Assembly (NCBI RefSeq): GCF_026213295.1
Contig: NC_079420.1
Location: 10,602,828-10,666,827 of the forward strand
Direction: 5' to 3'
DNA from: Gadus chalcogrammus
Lineage: Eukaryota > Chordata > Actinopteri > Gadiformes > Gadidae
DNA length: 64,000 nucleotides
A program made the translations under genes and the position numbers. The notes under the pieces were generated by a model. The model was given only the letters and a program-made list of their open reading frames with translations. It was not told where the DNA came from and made no database searches. Shown here piece after piece: positions 31,076 to 45,008 of this stretch; the stretch's first letter is position 1, and the number at the start of each line of letters is the position of its first letter.

Positions 31076-32095
31076 ACATGAAAGCTGAGCCTCCACTTAT
31101 TCCAACAGTCCAAACCATATCATTCTGCACTAAAAATCGCAAATAACAACTGAAGAAGAAACGTCCCCTTTTCTTTTAACAACCAAAAATGAAGTATTAC
31201 CTTTGTGATTTTTGTCCACAAAGTTGATTCTGTTCGAATAAAACCACCATAAACAGTTTATCCAGTGTCAGGGCCAAATTTTGCAACTAAACATGGTGTT
31301 TTCAATCAATGAATAAGAGAAGGTTTCTTAGGAAATAGGTAAATTGCCTTCAATCAGAAAACATATTCTTCAGCGCAATCTAGTGGCCATATATTTATTT
31401 GCGAGTGTTTGGCTTGTATTGGTGCATTCGATTATATTTGCCCTGAACTTTAAATAGAGGTGTCAAGTGTCAAAATTGTAAGATATCTACCTTTATTTGT
31501 TTCTCATAGTAAGACAGCGCTCCCAACTGATAACGACCAACTGATAATTATTTCAGGTGGAAATGTTATCTTCCACTTATGCTGTGTTCCATGGCTTTTT
31601 TCACTTTAACCAAGTATTATCCCCTTTGAATATTTCACTTGCACAACAATCTTTCTTTTGGCACAAAGATGACATTATCGCCCTTGCAGTTGTGGAGATA
31701 TACTCTATTTACTTTGGGTATGTTCTTTCCTGAAAAAAACTTTCCCCCTGATATCGAAAATGGTATAGAATATCGATATTTTTCCAGGTATAGTGTCGAA
31801 ATTAGAAAATCCAGTGTCGTGACTGACAACACTACTAGAAACACGATTGTGATTATTCAGTTAGAGCGACAAGAAACTTGAAAGTTAAAAAATACATATC
31901 TTTGCTACTACCTCTGACATTTAGTTATGTACATTTGCATAAAATCATGCAGGTCTATATCTTGGCGATAGCTTTGATAGGTTGCAACGGTGGACTGAAA
32001 TCACTTCATGGCACGATGTGACCGCTCGATAAATAAGTAAACAAAGAGAAGTTTGTTATTTTTTAAACACAACATGTGTGGAAGCTAACATTCAG
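31076..32095. other. non-coding DNA inside the composite, nothing recognised
   Basis: AT-rich, stops in all frames. Contains short TATCGATA-type motifs near 31750-31800 but no transposase or exon. Confidence 0.4.
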
Positions 32096-32589
32096 CTTCA
32101 GTCTGAGCTAGGATGATTTTTCTGAGCCCCCCCAAAACCAGGCCGGGTGCCTGGCAAAAAGAGGCCCGTTCACGATTCTGATTATAATTTGGGCAAGTGA
32201 ACATCACATTCGGGCAAGTTGAACCTGACCTGTACTTGCCCGATGGGCAAGTGCTTTTGAAACCTTAGTGTCAAATCGCGTATAAAATATATAAAATATA
32301 TAACCAACAAATACAAATAAAAATCGAATCAAGAAAAATGACGATACATCTTTTATATTCTAGACAGCATATGGAAGCTCCTTTTCTCATCCCTGAAGTG
32401 ACATTTCCAGTGTGACGGCAGAGAGACAGAGGGCGGTAATTAAAACGACTAAAAGGGGGTTTCAGCGTAAATTCACTCTTCCTCACACTTAAGGTAAGCT
32501 ATTAGCGGATAAGTGCTTCTGCCTGGAGGACGCCACTGACCTGCCTGCTCTGAGGCTCCCAATGCAGACGGCCGTCAGAGAGAAGCATC

Positions 32590-32755
32590 CCTCAGAGCTC
32601 CACCCAACCTCCACCCAACCCTCAGCGCTCCACCTACACCCAACCCCTCATTGCTCCAGCCAAACTTCACCCGACACATCCAAACTTCACCCGACACCCA
32701 ACCAGTCCCTCAGAACTCCACCCAACCTCCACCCAACACATCCCTCCGTCACGTC
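32590..32755. repeat. CTCCACCCAACC degenerate repeat
   Basis: Repeated CTCCACCCAACC, TTCACCCGACACATCCAAAC and CCCTCAGAGCTCC blocks. Confidence 0.75.
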
Positions 32756-32794
32756 TCGGCGGTGAGAACAAAGCTTCGGCAAGGAGGAGAGCTG

Positions 32795-33170
32795 TGATGA
32801 TGTTAGTGATGGTGGTACTGGTGGTGCTGATGGTGCTGGTGGGGCTGGTGATAAAGGAGATGGTGGTGGTTGTAGTGTTAGAAGGTGTGGGTGGTGGTGG
32901 TGGTGGTTGTTGTGGTGGTAGGTGTTGGTGGTGGTGGTGGTGGTGGTGGTGGTGGTGGTTGTTGTTGTGGTTGTTGTGGTGGTGGTGGTCTTGATGGTGG
33001 TGGTGGTGGGGGTGGTGATGGTGATGGTGCTGGTGATGGTGGTGGTGCAGTTGATAAAGGAGGTGGTGGTGGTTGTGGTGTTAGAAGGTGTGGGTGGTGG
33101 TGGTGGTGGTGGTGGTTGTGGTGGTTGTGGTGGTTGTGGTGGTTGTGGTGGTTGTGTTGGTGGTGGTGAC
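32795..33170. repeat. (GGT)n trinucleotide-rich tract
   Basis: About 370 bases of GGT/TGT/GAT repeats. Poly-Val, poly-Gly and poly-Trp frames here are artefacts of the repeat. Confidence 0.93.
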
Positions 33171-33296
33171 AAAGCATTAACCATGTTGCTGCGTCATCGA
33201 GGGTTGTTCTGAAACTGGGAAAAAGGCTGTGATTCAGAGCGCAGCCACGACCCACAGCCACTCACTGGGTCAATCAACTTATCTGTGTAAGTGCGT

Positions 33297-33754
<458 letters not shown>

Positions 33755-33924
33755 GACGAGCAGGAGGGGAGGAGGAGGTGAATGAGGAAGCGGAGGTGGA
33801 GGAGGAGGAGGAGGAGGAAGAGAAAGAGGAGGAGGAGGAGGGTGAGGAGGAGGGTGAGGAGGAGGAGGAAAAAGTGGTGGAGGAGGAGGAGGAGGAGGAG
33901 GAGGAGGAGGAGGAGGAGGAGGAG
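33755..33924. repeat. (GGA)n purine array
   Basis: GAGGAGGAGGAGG with GAA, GTG and GCG interruptions, ending in a pure (GGA) run at 33885-33923. Confidence 0.93.
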
Positions 33925-33929
33925 TGCAT

Positions 33930-34420
33930 TTTGAGATCACTTCTCCTGAGTCAATATGTGGTGGATTTTACTAATTTCCTCCTCATCACTGTTTGACAAA
34001 GAGATGAGGAGGTAATGACGAGAAGAAAGAAGAAGTAGAGTCTCAGAACCCGACCACGTTGTGTTTCAGGATCGTGAGAGAGGGGAGGAGAAGAGAGGGG
34101 GGATGGATTTAGAGAGAGATGCAATGAAATATGGGAAGGAAGACTCCGGTCTCCATGACGACCAGCACAAGTGAAAACATCAGAGTGAGCTGTGCTGGCA
34201 TCGCGTGGCACCGAAGCACCCCCCACTGTGAGGCTCTGGGAGGCCGTGTGCTGCTCAGACCCAAAAATATGATTCTCCCTCACAGCTCGGTGGTGCAGTC
34301 AGAGGAGAGACATCACCCTCTGCATGAGACGAGTCCGATCAGCTCTCTCTTAACACAAAGTTAACCAGGTTCAATAACAAGTTTGAGCATCTGCCTTAAA
34401 CTAAATACAGCCGACTTCAC
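33930..34420. other. intergenic DNA, nothing recognised
   Basis: No exon or element end could be supported. Confidence 0.4.
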
Positions 34421-34424
34421 AGCA

Positions 34425-34745
34425 ACACTGAACATCTCTCTTAACATGAGATGAATCAGACTTAACACTGAACATCTCTCTTAACATGAGATGAATCAGA
34501 CTTAACACTGAACATCTCTCTTAACATGAGATGAATCAGACTTAACACTGAACATCTCTCTTAACATGAGATGAATCAGACTTAACACTGAACATCTCTC
34601 TTAACATGAGATGAATCAGACTTAACACTGAACATCTCTCTTAACATGAGATGAATCAGACTTAACACTGAACATCTCTCTTAACATGAGATGAATCAGA
34701 CTTAACACTGAACACCTCTCTTAACAGGAGATGAATCAGACTTAA
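34425..34745. repeat. 40-bp minisatellite, eight nearly identical copies
   Basis: Unit CTTAACACTGAACATCTCTC plus TTAACATGAGATGAATCAGA with almost no divergence until the last copy. A further copy (ACATGAGATGAATCCGACTT...) is found at 36878-36917, beyond an inserted transposon. Confidence 0.95.
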
Positions 34746-34762
34746 AACAATGAACTCTCTTA

Positions 34763-36877
34763 CAGTTTTTCTCAATTAATTAATCGTTTTGTCAAAACTA
34801 CACAAATTCTTCTCAAAACTGATTTTTTCCACCAAACAGTATCACAGCTATCAAATGAATATCTATTAGAGAGCATCAATTAAACACTGGTGTGATTAAT
34901 TCAAAACACTTCCATCAAAGTACTATTTACATATGTTTTGGCTTCATGAGGCCATGTTACAGATTCCAATGTATACAATTGTTTAGAAATAGCTTTCTTT
35001 TTTAAAGTTGCAATAAGGTGGTATATATAGTATAAAGACTGTTGCCATATTGTAATACAATACTATGAATATACCAGTGACGGCTGGTGGTTTTTAAAGT
35101 GAGGGAGGAAGGACTGCGTGCTTGGTTGCCATTGGCCTGCTTGCACTGTTGGTGTATGGTGGCATAAGAATGTGAGACTCAAGTTGTTTCAGGGTGTTTT
35201 GGTGAACTACAAAATAGCAGGGAGGGAGTTATGTGAATAAAATGTATACAAAGCCACCAGTGGCATCACTGTAATTTGAAAAGGAAAGGATGCAAAGCAT
35301 ATTAGTCAAATCAGGCCTACTATTGATTTGTAAAAGTAAATAAAAAAATCTGGGCCTATTTTTGCCCTCACTGACTGAAGTAATTTAGCTATGTTTATTT
35401 TCAGTTACAATTGCTTGTAATGCTACCAGTAAGTCATGCGTACCTAGCAAACCATGTAGCACTCACAACACTGACGTTGCCATTACTTCTGGTGACCTTG
35501 ATTTTGGGAAGTGGTCTACCTCTTTCTTTGGTCGCTAACTTAGCACTGTAACTGAATGAATGGAATGCTTTTTGTAATAAGACGTTAACAATGTCCTCCG
35601 TTTCCAATGTTTCCATTGTGCATTTAGGATCTCGCTATCGCATATTTCACTTGCTCTGCGTCTCTCAGACTGAGCACCGCGGCAATGCAGACCGGGTTTG
35701 TTATCGACAGCGTTGCCAGATTGGGCAGATTTCCCGCCCAATGATAATTTTTCCAACCTAACATGGTTAAAAGTAGCCCAGTTGGGTGGGAAATCGGACC
35801 AATCTGGCAACACTGCTCAACATCCAGGGATCCTGCTTATTGGTTCATAGCGCAGACGGATAGATTTTTGCGCGAATCAGGCCCCTTAAGGTCCCACCCA
35901 CTCAGAGGAGGACTTTCCTCCTCTCTCCCATTGAAACCCATGTTATTCACCGGCCGCCAGTACTTTCGGGAAAATGAATGGGAGACAACGGAGGCTGACG
36001 GAGGACGTTCCTCCCTGAAGTAATTGTCAATAGGAGATAGGGGGTGCTAATGTCCCTTTACCCAGGGAAACGAACATTATATAGTCAAAGGCAATAATGT
36101 AGTCATATTTAAGGGCATTAATTCATTACAATAGTCTGGGCAATCTACATTTTTTATTCTCAACAATGTTAGGGAGGATCTTCCTCCCTCTCCTCAATGG
36201 AGAAGCCTCCACTGGAATATACCATATAAATATTGCATTGACACAATTGTATCAGAATAGGATACAATGCATATTTGTCTATCCAATGAGCTCCAATGGG
36301 CTAAACTCACAATCCCAGCTTCCCAGAGTCATACTGTACACCTATAGTTGATGCTGCAACATTGTTCTGACAATACACCAATGTTACCTATTTTGGTAAA
36401 TAACAGTACAGTAATTGCACTGATAAGTAAAATTAAAAACAGTACAGTAAGAAAATGTTTAGACTGTCTTTCAGAGGATGTTATTATAAAATCAGAGGAT
36501 GTTATCAGTAAGTATAAAATGGTAACAAAGCAAATATTTTTTTTTTCACTGTAATACAGTAAAATGTTCAGCTGAACTGACAGCAAAATAAATATAAGAA
36601 TATAAATGAGGTGAAACAGATCTACATGTAAATCAGTATGTATCCCACCTCCAATCCTAATCAGGCCAAAGGACCATATCTACAACACAGTAGAGCTCAC
36701 GAGTCCTCTTTTATGCTCTGACACATGATTGAAGTGTTTAGCCAGTTGAGTTCCAACAGGTGAGAAGTGAGTTAGACTTATAGCAGTCTGGAGTCTTGTA
36801 GTTGATACATGAGCTTCAAGTTTTCGTAATTGTGTGCATAGTTCCATTTTTTGTGCGCATTCAATCGAGAAACGTGT
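34763..36877. mobile_element. DNA transposon inserted within the 40-bp array
   Basis: The left end ACAGTTTTTCTCAATTAATT and the right end read inward ACACGTTTCTCGATTGAATG are imperfect inverted repeats. The element separates the 40-bp array from its last copy. It is itself interrupted by the hAT element at 35075. No transposase recognised. Confidence 0.5.
35075..36214. mobile_element. hAT-type element with 8-bp target duplication
   Basis: Flanked by GAATATAC on both sides (35067-35074 and 36215-36222). Ends CAGTGACGGCTGGTGG and, read inward from the right, CAGTGGAGGCTTCTCC; subterminal GAGGGAGGAAG blocks occur on both sides. 1140 bp, no intact transposase. Confidence 0.8.
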
Positions 36878-36917
36878 GACATGAGATGAATCCGACTTAA
36901 CACTCAACTTCTCTCTT

Positions 36918-37362
36918 AAAGTTAAACCAATCCTTCACTGAACTGACGCCTTCAGACAACATGAATCGTGCCTCTCACCACTCTACGTATTTCAAACCTA
37001 AAAGCTGATGATCCGCTACAGGTGACGTGAGCCCTCCGGAGACCTGGGTCCTCCGTCAGTCCTCCACCTCTGAGTGCATGTGTGCTCCATCACCTTTAGC
37101 CCGGTGGTGCTCTGTCTCAGACGCAGACAGCGGTGATGTCAGCGGGCATTAGAGTCCATCAGAGATGCGCGGGCTAATCCATTCTCGTTATTTATTGGAC
37201 TGTCTGGGGCTCTGGAGCTGGTGGAGGTGGGGGTGGTAGGGGTGGAGGTGGAGGTGGTGGAGGAGGGGGGATACAATAGAGACTACAGCTCTGAGTGCAT
37301 CTTACAGACTGTTATAAGAGGCTCATAAATCCAGATAGAGATGTTTCCCAGCGGGAACATCA

Positions 37363-37366
<4 letters not shown>
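36918..37366. other. intergenic DNA with a GGTGGAGG tract
   Basis: Nothing coding. Short G-rich run GGAGGTGGGGGTGGTAGGGG at about 37221-37270. Confidence 0.45.

Positions 37367-37440
<74 letters not shown>
37367..37440. repeat. (GA)37 microsatellite
   Basis: Pure GA run. Confidence 0.97.
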
Positions 37441-37445
<5 letters not shown>

Positions 37446-38073
37446 GAAAGGAGAAACATTACAAAGTACTTACTTACTTACTTACTGAACTATAATACAT
37501 ATTCTTAGTTCAGGTCCTTTCTCTCTGTATATACTCTGTATATATTTTGATTTGTATTGTATCTTGCTTTGTGTCTATGGGGCGGGGGGCGTATAGGAGG
37601 ATCTAAGTCTTGAGTAAAGTCCAGAAAGCAGGTGTTAAACCGCTGAACCTCGGTACAAGCTGTGACCGCAACACACACGTCAGACCAAATGTTTAACGAC
37701 ACAATGAAGGGCGGGGGGGCTCATTTTTGATTGACCCCTCATTTAAAACCCCGTGATTAAAGATGATCATCATAAAGGAAAGAAACAAGATGGACGCCGG
37801 CGACACGAGGCTGCGGGTCGTTGGGGTGAGGGGGGGGGCGCTGCGGGGTCATCAGGCCTGACATGTCGTCTCACCAACTGCCACAGCGGTTCCAGTCAAT
37901 GTCAGTCACATCCCTTCCTCCGGGTGGTCAGGATGTAGACAACAGCTCTGACTCGTGTCCCTGAGACAATGTTTGAGGAGGAGAGCCGGGGGAACAGATC
38001 AACCTGTTGAGTCTCAGCGGTATCACAGTTTCAGCTCTTCTTTGAATAACTATTCTCATTTACTTTCTCCGGC

Positions 38074-38078
<5 letters not shown>
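37441..38078. other. intergenic DNA, nothing recognised
   Basis: No supported gene or mobile element. Confidence 0.45.
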
Positions 38079-38111
<33 letters not shown>

Positions 38112-38132
38112 TCTCTCTCCCTCTCTCTCTCT
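38079..38132. repeat. (CT)n microsatellite
   Basis: CT run with CC interruptions. Confidence 0.95.
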
Positions 38133-38685
38133 TTGATGTAAAGAAACACCGACTCGTGAACATCAACGCTCAGATGGTTTTATCTGTTTAATTTTGTTTT
38201 TGTGCGGAGCGAGGGGTGTGATTTCAGAAGCTTGCCCGTACCAGAGAGCAGATCCGTCTAGACACCCGGTCTGTCTGGAGGAATAATAAACATCTTCTTA
38301 ACGCTTTTCTCCCACAGCGATGGCAGTAGATATGAAGTGCTGTGCTTGATGCTCCTCTCCGTCAGGGTGGGCGTATGTTAGGGCCAGACTTCACACACTC
38401 TCTTCTGAGCTTCAGTTACCGACTGTACGACTCCAACTCAGAACCGAACTTCAACTGTGTGATGAAACAGGCCACAGATTCATGCTAGGATGAGGGGCAT
38501 CGTGTTAAATACTGACTATTGTGTGAGCTTTGATGTCTATTATGTTGTTTAGGGGTATTTCTTACAAAGTTGAACATCCTTTATTGTAAATATATATTTT
38601 AATTGGATGTATTGATATTCTAACTTGGCAGTTGTTTGGTAAAGGCTATAGGAAATGAACAGCATGTGTACATGTACACTTCTCT
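38133..38685. other. intergenic DNA, nothing recognised
   Basis: No supported gene or mobile element. Confidence 0.45.
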
Positions 38686-38689
38686 CGCT

Positions 38690-39308
<619 letters not shown>

Positions 39309-39945
39309 GTAATGGCTTGGTGGTAATTACTTTTACCCACAGAGGTGAAAGCTGAGATTCTGATCATTAGACGTGGATCCTCAGCTCAGATGGACGACCT
39401 CATCAAACATCATGGTTAGATGTTTGTCTGGACGTCAGCCTTCGATGTGAGGGAAAAGACAAGGGGCTACCTCCATCCTTATCAAGAGTCCAGCGTCATC
39501 CAACCTGAACAACAAAATTACTGAGGGATAAGGGACGACCACTTCCAAACTCAAACAACCTTTGGAGTTTCATGTGGAACATTTTGAGTTTTGTGCGGAA
39601 CACTTGTTTCTATGAACATCCTCACTGTATAGTCTTCTGACCAATGTAGCAGCACTGACGCTGGCAGCCTGAACACCATGGACGCGTGGATCGCTGCATT
39701 GCCGTATGGGATTTAAGACCAAAAAACACCGCCGGCGAAAAAAAGAGCCGCCCATATTATATTCAATGAACAACCCCCACAACTGGAATGGCTCAGCGCG
39801 CCGCTATGTTTTACGCTTAAATTACCTGTTCTCCATCAGGTCCCACGCAGGGTCCTCTGGCAAGCCGCGGTGACAGAGCGACGCGCCTCCGTCTGCCAGA
39901 AACATCTCCTTCTGATCAGGAGCCAGCTTGTAACAGTCAATCTAT
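39309..39945. other. intergenic DNA, nothing recognised
   Basis: Contains GGAACACTTGTTTCTATGAA then CATCCTCACTGTA at about 39596-39630, a stray fragment of the tail-repeat family. No gene. Confidence 0.45.
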
Positions 39946-39949
39946 TTTA

Positions 39950-40307
<358 letters not shown>

Positions 40308-40475
40308 TTCTCAGCCTCTCCCTCTCCCCAGCCTTTCTCCCTCTGAGAGATGTTATCCTTCTGAAGGATAATTGTGCCTTATGGGATGGCCGTCGGCCGT
40401 ACACTCTTAAATTGTCCAAAGTGAAGGAGGAAGTGAGATCAAAAGACTTCCAAGCACAAAGGAAAGTTAACAGAG

Positions 40476-40591
<116 letters not shown>

Positions 40592-40724
40592 CCCCGACCT
40601 TGCTGTGTTTTGGTAGATCTGCTTGAGTGTCGCAGATGCATCTTCTATCATCACAAGATGGAGGTGTGCTATTATTAATTCACACCCAGTGTGAGCGACA
40701 CGACGCACTTGAACTTGAGAGATA

Positions 40725-40948
40725 AATAAATGGTCAAGGGACTGCATTTATACAGCACTTTTCTAACCAGTGGCCACTCAAAGTGCTTTACAACATTGCC
40801 TCACATTGACCCGTTCATTCACACATTCACAAACCGATGGCGATGTCAGCCACGCAGGGTGACAACCAGCTTGTCAGGAGCAGTCAGGGTGAGCTAGCAA
40901 CCTTTTGGTCACCAACTCACCCTCTCTACCTCCTGAGCCACATGCCGC
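40725..40948 (-). mobile_element. tRNA-derived SINE, - strand
   Basis: Begins TAAATGGTCAAGGGACTGCA, passes TTCTAACCAGTGGCCACTCA and ends at GAGCCACATGCCGCC. Same family as 143-414. Confidence 0.8.
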
Positions 40949-41250
40949 CCAAATATAACTTCTGCTATTTAGAGTGTATGCTGTCATAGAAACTGACACA
41001 TGTGAGACAGGTGTGTTTACGAACCAGACCATTTCCTTGGAGGCCTAGGACCAGAAGCCTCCTGTCCGAGCATCAGTGACGGGTTACCAATCGCCCCATG
41101 AGATCGCTGCACACTGAGGGGAGCCATGACACAAAGAGCCACCCTACACAAATCCCATGAACCTCTGATGTAGGAGGTTTCTTGGGGCGTCACCCAACCA
41201 AGTCCAAGCCTCCATCTTGGTGCTTCTTGTAAATGTAATTGGAATATTAC

Positions 41251-41530
41251 ATTTACATTTACATTAAGGGCATTTAGCAGACGCTTTTATCCAAAGCGAC
41301 TTACAGTAAGTACATTTGACGAAAGAGAAACAAAAATATAGCTCTTTTGGTACAGTATGGATGTTCATGGAACCAAGTGCCTAACACTTGGTTCTATGAA
41401 CATCCTTACTGTACCAACAGTAATCGCTAGGTTAACCCATTCCTCGTATACAACAAAGACAGCTAGGATAAGACACTACACAATGCTTAGTACTTTTTTT
41501 AAGCGCCAGGACGTACAACCTGGCACTTGG
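41251..41530 (-). repeat. CGCTTTGGATAAAAGCG-tail interspersed repeat with an internal hairpin
   Basis: Starts ACATTTACATTTACATTAAG, GGGCATTTAGCAGACGCTTT. Most family blocks follow, but at 41347-41417 a 33-base segment is repeated in inverted orientation, absent from other copies. Confidence 0.85.
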
Positions 41531-42420
41531 CCTATTGCTGGTGCTCTCTCTCTTGCTCTGTCCTTTGGCGGTTCATTTACAAACTCAGTTGGGGTTGAAA
41601 TCCCAACTCAACGCTCTGTGTTCAGTGTTCATTCAAAGCGCCTTGCCCAAAGGCGGTGTTCGACCCGAACTGTTTTCCAAACGAGGAGCCATTACTTTGT
41701 TGAGTGCAGCGCGCTGACTGCAGCGGTTAACCGATCGCCCTTCAGAGAGCACCTGTTGTCAGTCTCCACCGACAGAGATGGGAACAGCTGTTTGGGTGAA
41801 TGTTTAATCAAACACACACTGAGCTCCGGTTGCGTCAGAGATTAGCATATTGTCAATGGATTTCTCTTGTTTTTGTAGTTTTCCTCATGGCTTTTGTATT
41901 CCACCTTTTGGTAGTGACTCAATGTCTTTGATTCCTTCCTTCATTACGGCTGATGTGTTCTGCACGGTTTAAATCTATCCTCCTCTCTATCCTTATCTAT
42001 AAAGACTCATCTTTCTTTCTGTAGGTTTTGCAAGCCCAAGTAGAACAAAGAGTATTGATTGGTGTCGGTTTTTCTGCTGAGGAGTCTTTCATATTTTATA
42101 TTTTAATATTACTATTTCATATTTTAGATTGTGATATTTCTGCAGGTGTGTTAACATAAGTACGTAGTGTAACTGGCCTGGGGACTTTGCAAACTCTTTG
42201 ATAAAGACTAAAGGAGGGCATCCATCTTGGTTCCTCACACTATCCCTCTTCTCATTTCAGACTCAACTGAGGAAATATTTCTCGCAGTATCAAACAGAAA
42301 TAAAACCAAACTACACAACCACACGGGTAAAGATCTTACCAGCTTTTTGGCAGCAAGTTGTCAAACTTTGATCATTATCAGGATCGTCTGTAGTTTGAAT
42401 ACAGCAGCTCTGAGAGAAGA
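41531..42420. other. intergenic DNA, nothing recognised
   Basis: No exon, RNA gene or transposon end could be supported. Confidence 0.45.
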
Positions 42421-42421
42421 A

Positions 42422-42660
42422 ATAGGAGGAGGAGGAGGAGGAGGAGGAGGAGGAGGGGGAGGAGGAAGAGGAGGAGGAGGAGGGGGAGGCGGAAGAGGAG
42501 GGGGAGAACGAGGAGCAGGAGGGGGAGGAGGAAGAGGAGGAGAACAAGGTGTAGGAGGGGGAGAATGAGGAGGAGGAGGAGGAAGTGGAAGATGAAGAGG
42601 AATTAGAGGAAAAGGAGGAGGAAGAAGAGGAAGATGAAAAGGAAGAGGAGGAGGAGGGGA
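42422..42660. repeat. (GGA)n purine array
   Basis: Pure (GGA) run at the start, then GGGGGAGGCGG, AAGAGG and GAAGATGAA interruptions. Confidence 0.93.
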
Positions 42661-42661
42661 A

Positions 42662-43985
42662 GAGGATATAACGTTATTGTGCCCCCATATTCCCTGACCA
42701 CAAAGCATGGCGCATCAATCAGCAGCAAATCTGGGACAAGTATCAGTGTACCAACAGACTGCAACATTAATGACAAGGCCATGAATATTGATTCAAGCGG
42801 AGATCATAACTTTTAATTCATCTGTTTCAATATTTAAAGGGGGAATCATCTGACAATTAATATGTTAATTTCAAGATTGAATTATAAGTAAAGGAGTTCA
42901 TTCTGTGCAACATAATTAACATAATGGCAAACGTGGTAATACATAACACACATAACATGCCTTATCTCCCCTGCACACACTGTTAATTTATTTACACAAG
43001 ACTGACCTGTATACCCTAGTATCCTTGGATTATAATGCACTTCACAACAAACACAATTTGCCAGATGGGTGAATATCACGCCACACATCTTGTTACACGT
43101 AAATGGGAACCACACTGTGGGGTGATGTGGAGTGGCATGCCAATCGCTTGGTGTCATAATGAGTGTGTTCATCTCTCAACTGGAAAATGAGAGCAACTGG
43201 TTACTCCGCCCTAGCAGAGTTTCACGGTGAAGTAAACATACTGAAGCAGATTTTAGTTTAGGGCTTTACTTTGTACACGTGTAAATCGCTCCCAGTTGCC
43301 AAAATATCAAAGATTTTAATTTAACTTGAAAATTGACACCTTCCCCCGACTCTCTTGGTGGCGTAGAACAGATTTCTGTTAATCTGAACCAGAGGTACCA
43401 ACTAGGGCTCTATGTCTGAGCTAGAGCTCTAGTTCAGAGCTCTGGTTCAGGGGGAGCAATGAGAAGAGATTTCTGTTTCTTACACATAGGTCCTTTAATG
43501 AAGATCCCCCAGCTATATGAGCCTTTAAACAAAACCCATGGAAAATAGGCCCATAAATGAAGTAGAAAACGCTAGTTTATATTCTAAAGCAAATGTGTGA
43601 AGAGTGAAACAGCAGATATTGGACTAGGGTTTCTAATTCTACAGCATTCTGGGAGTAAGTACCATACCAAAATGTCAGCCACAGATGACTGGCTATGTAA
43701 ATGCATAGCCCTAATTAGTCATCCTGGACCGGCAGCTTGGCCGTGACAGGGTGGTGAGTGGAGATGTTTCTGGGACTGCTTATTATAAAGTTCTGCTATA
43801 GCAGATGGCCTGGCATTGGACCACCCACCTCCCATATCTCTCCTGCTTTGCTAACAAGAGGTGAAGGCTGAATATATATTTTAGATTTATAGATATAGAT
43901 TGATATAGATTTTATTATATTGTGTTTTATGTAAGAATAGTAATGTTGTATAATAATGTAGCAGTGCCTTTATAACAACATTGTG
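42662..43985. other. AT-rich intergenic DNA, nothing recognised
   Basis: Stops in all frames; AGAGCTCTAGTTCAGAGCTC palindromic stretch near 43425-43445. No gene seen. Confidence 0.45.
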
Positions 43986-43995
43986 ACCATTCTGC

Positions 43996-44345
43996 TGTCC
44001 TGTGTGTGAGATGTAGTGTGTGTGTGTGTTGTAGTGTGTGCGCAGAGTAGTGTGTGTGTGCGCTATAGGGTGTGTGCGGTGTAGTTTGTGTGTGCTGTAG
44101 TCTGTGCGCTGAAGTGTGTGTGCGCTGTAGTGTGTGTGTGGTGTAGTATGTGCACGCTTCCGTGTGTCTGTGCTGTAGTATGTATGTGTTTTTGCTGAAG
44201 TGTGTGTGCTGAACTGTGTGTGTGTGCTGAAGTTTGTGTGCGGTGTTGTGTGTGTGCATTGTAGTGTGTGCACGCTTAAGTGTGTGTGCGCTGTAATGTG
44301 TGTGTGGTGAAGTGTGTGTGTGGTGTCGTGTGTGTGTGGAGTGTA
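43996..44345. repeat. GTGTAGTGTGTGTGC degenerate tandem repeat
   Basis: About 20 imperfect copies of an 18-22 bp unit (GTGTGTGTGCGCTGTA, GTGTGTGCTGAA). Histidine/threonine-rich frames on the - strand are repeat artefacts. Confidence 0.9.
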
Positions 44346-44577
44346 AATCCAGCCCAGCAATAAAACTAATATCTAATTGTAAGGGGTCTATTAATCGTGT
44401 CGGAGCCGTCCGCTCGGTCCAGCGGTGGGATGGGGTTCACCCTGAGGGCTAGCATCAATAACATCTGCCCCATAACATCCTGATGCTCTGTGAGGGCGGC
44501 CCAACACGGCCCGCGTGACAGAATCATCTCAGGGAATAACATATGAGGCCATTAGGTACTGTTATAGGACCGTCCCC

Positions 44578-45008
<431 letters not shown>

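Larger units (their letters stand above)
23635..32272. mobile_element. 8.6 kb composite bounded by inverted repeats and filled with tandem repeats
   Basis: The left end GACACTAACGGTTGCCCGCT, then TGCCCGGGCAAGT, is mirrored by a right end that reads inward GACACTAAGGTTTCAAAAGC, then ACTTGCCCATCGGGCAAGT. Further GGGCAAG motifs lie inside each end (23680-23720; 32190-32220). Inside are the end of another hAT-like element (to 24577), a 784-bp inverted-repeat element, a 5.6 kb tandem array and about 1.3 kb of other sequence. No transposase is recognised and no target duplication is evident. It may be one element that acquired the array or two related ends that flank it by chance. Confidence 0.55.

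Noticed and set aside
34425..34745. CRISPR-like regular repeats
   Set aside because: The 40-bp units are directly adjacent with no variable spacers, and the DNA is clearly vertebrate; the same reasoning excludes the 25.3-31 kb array.
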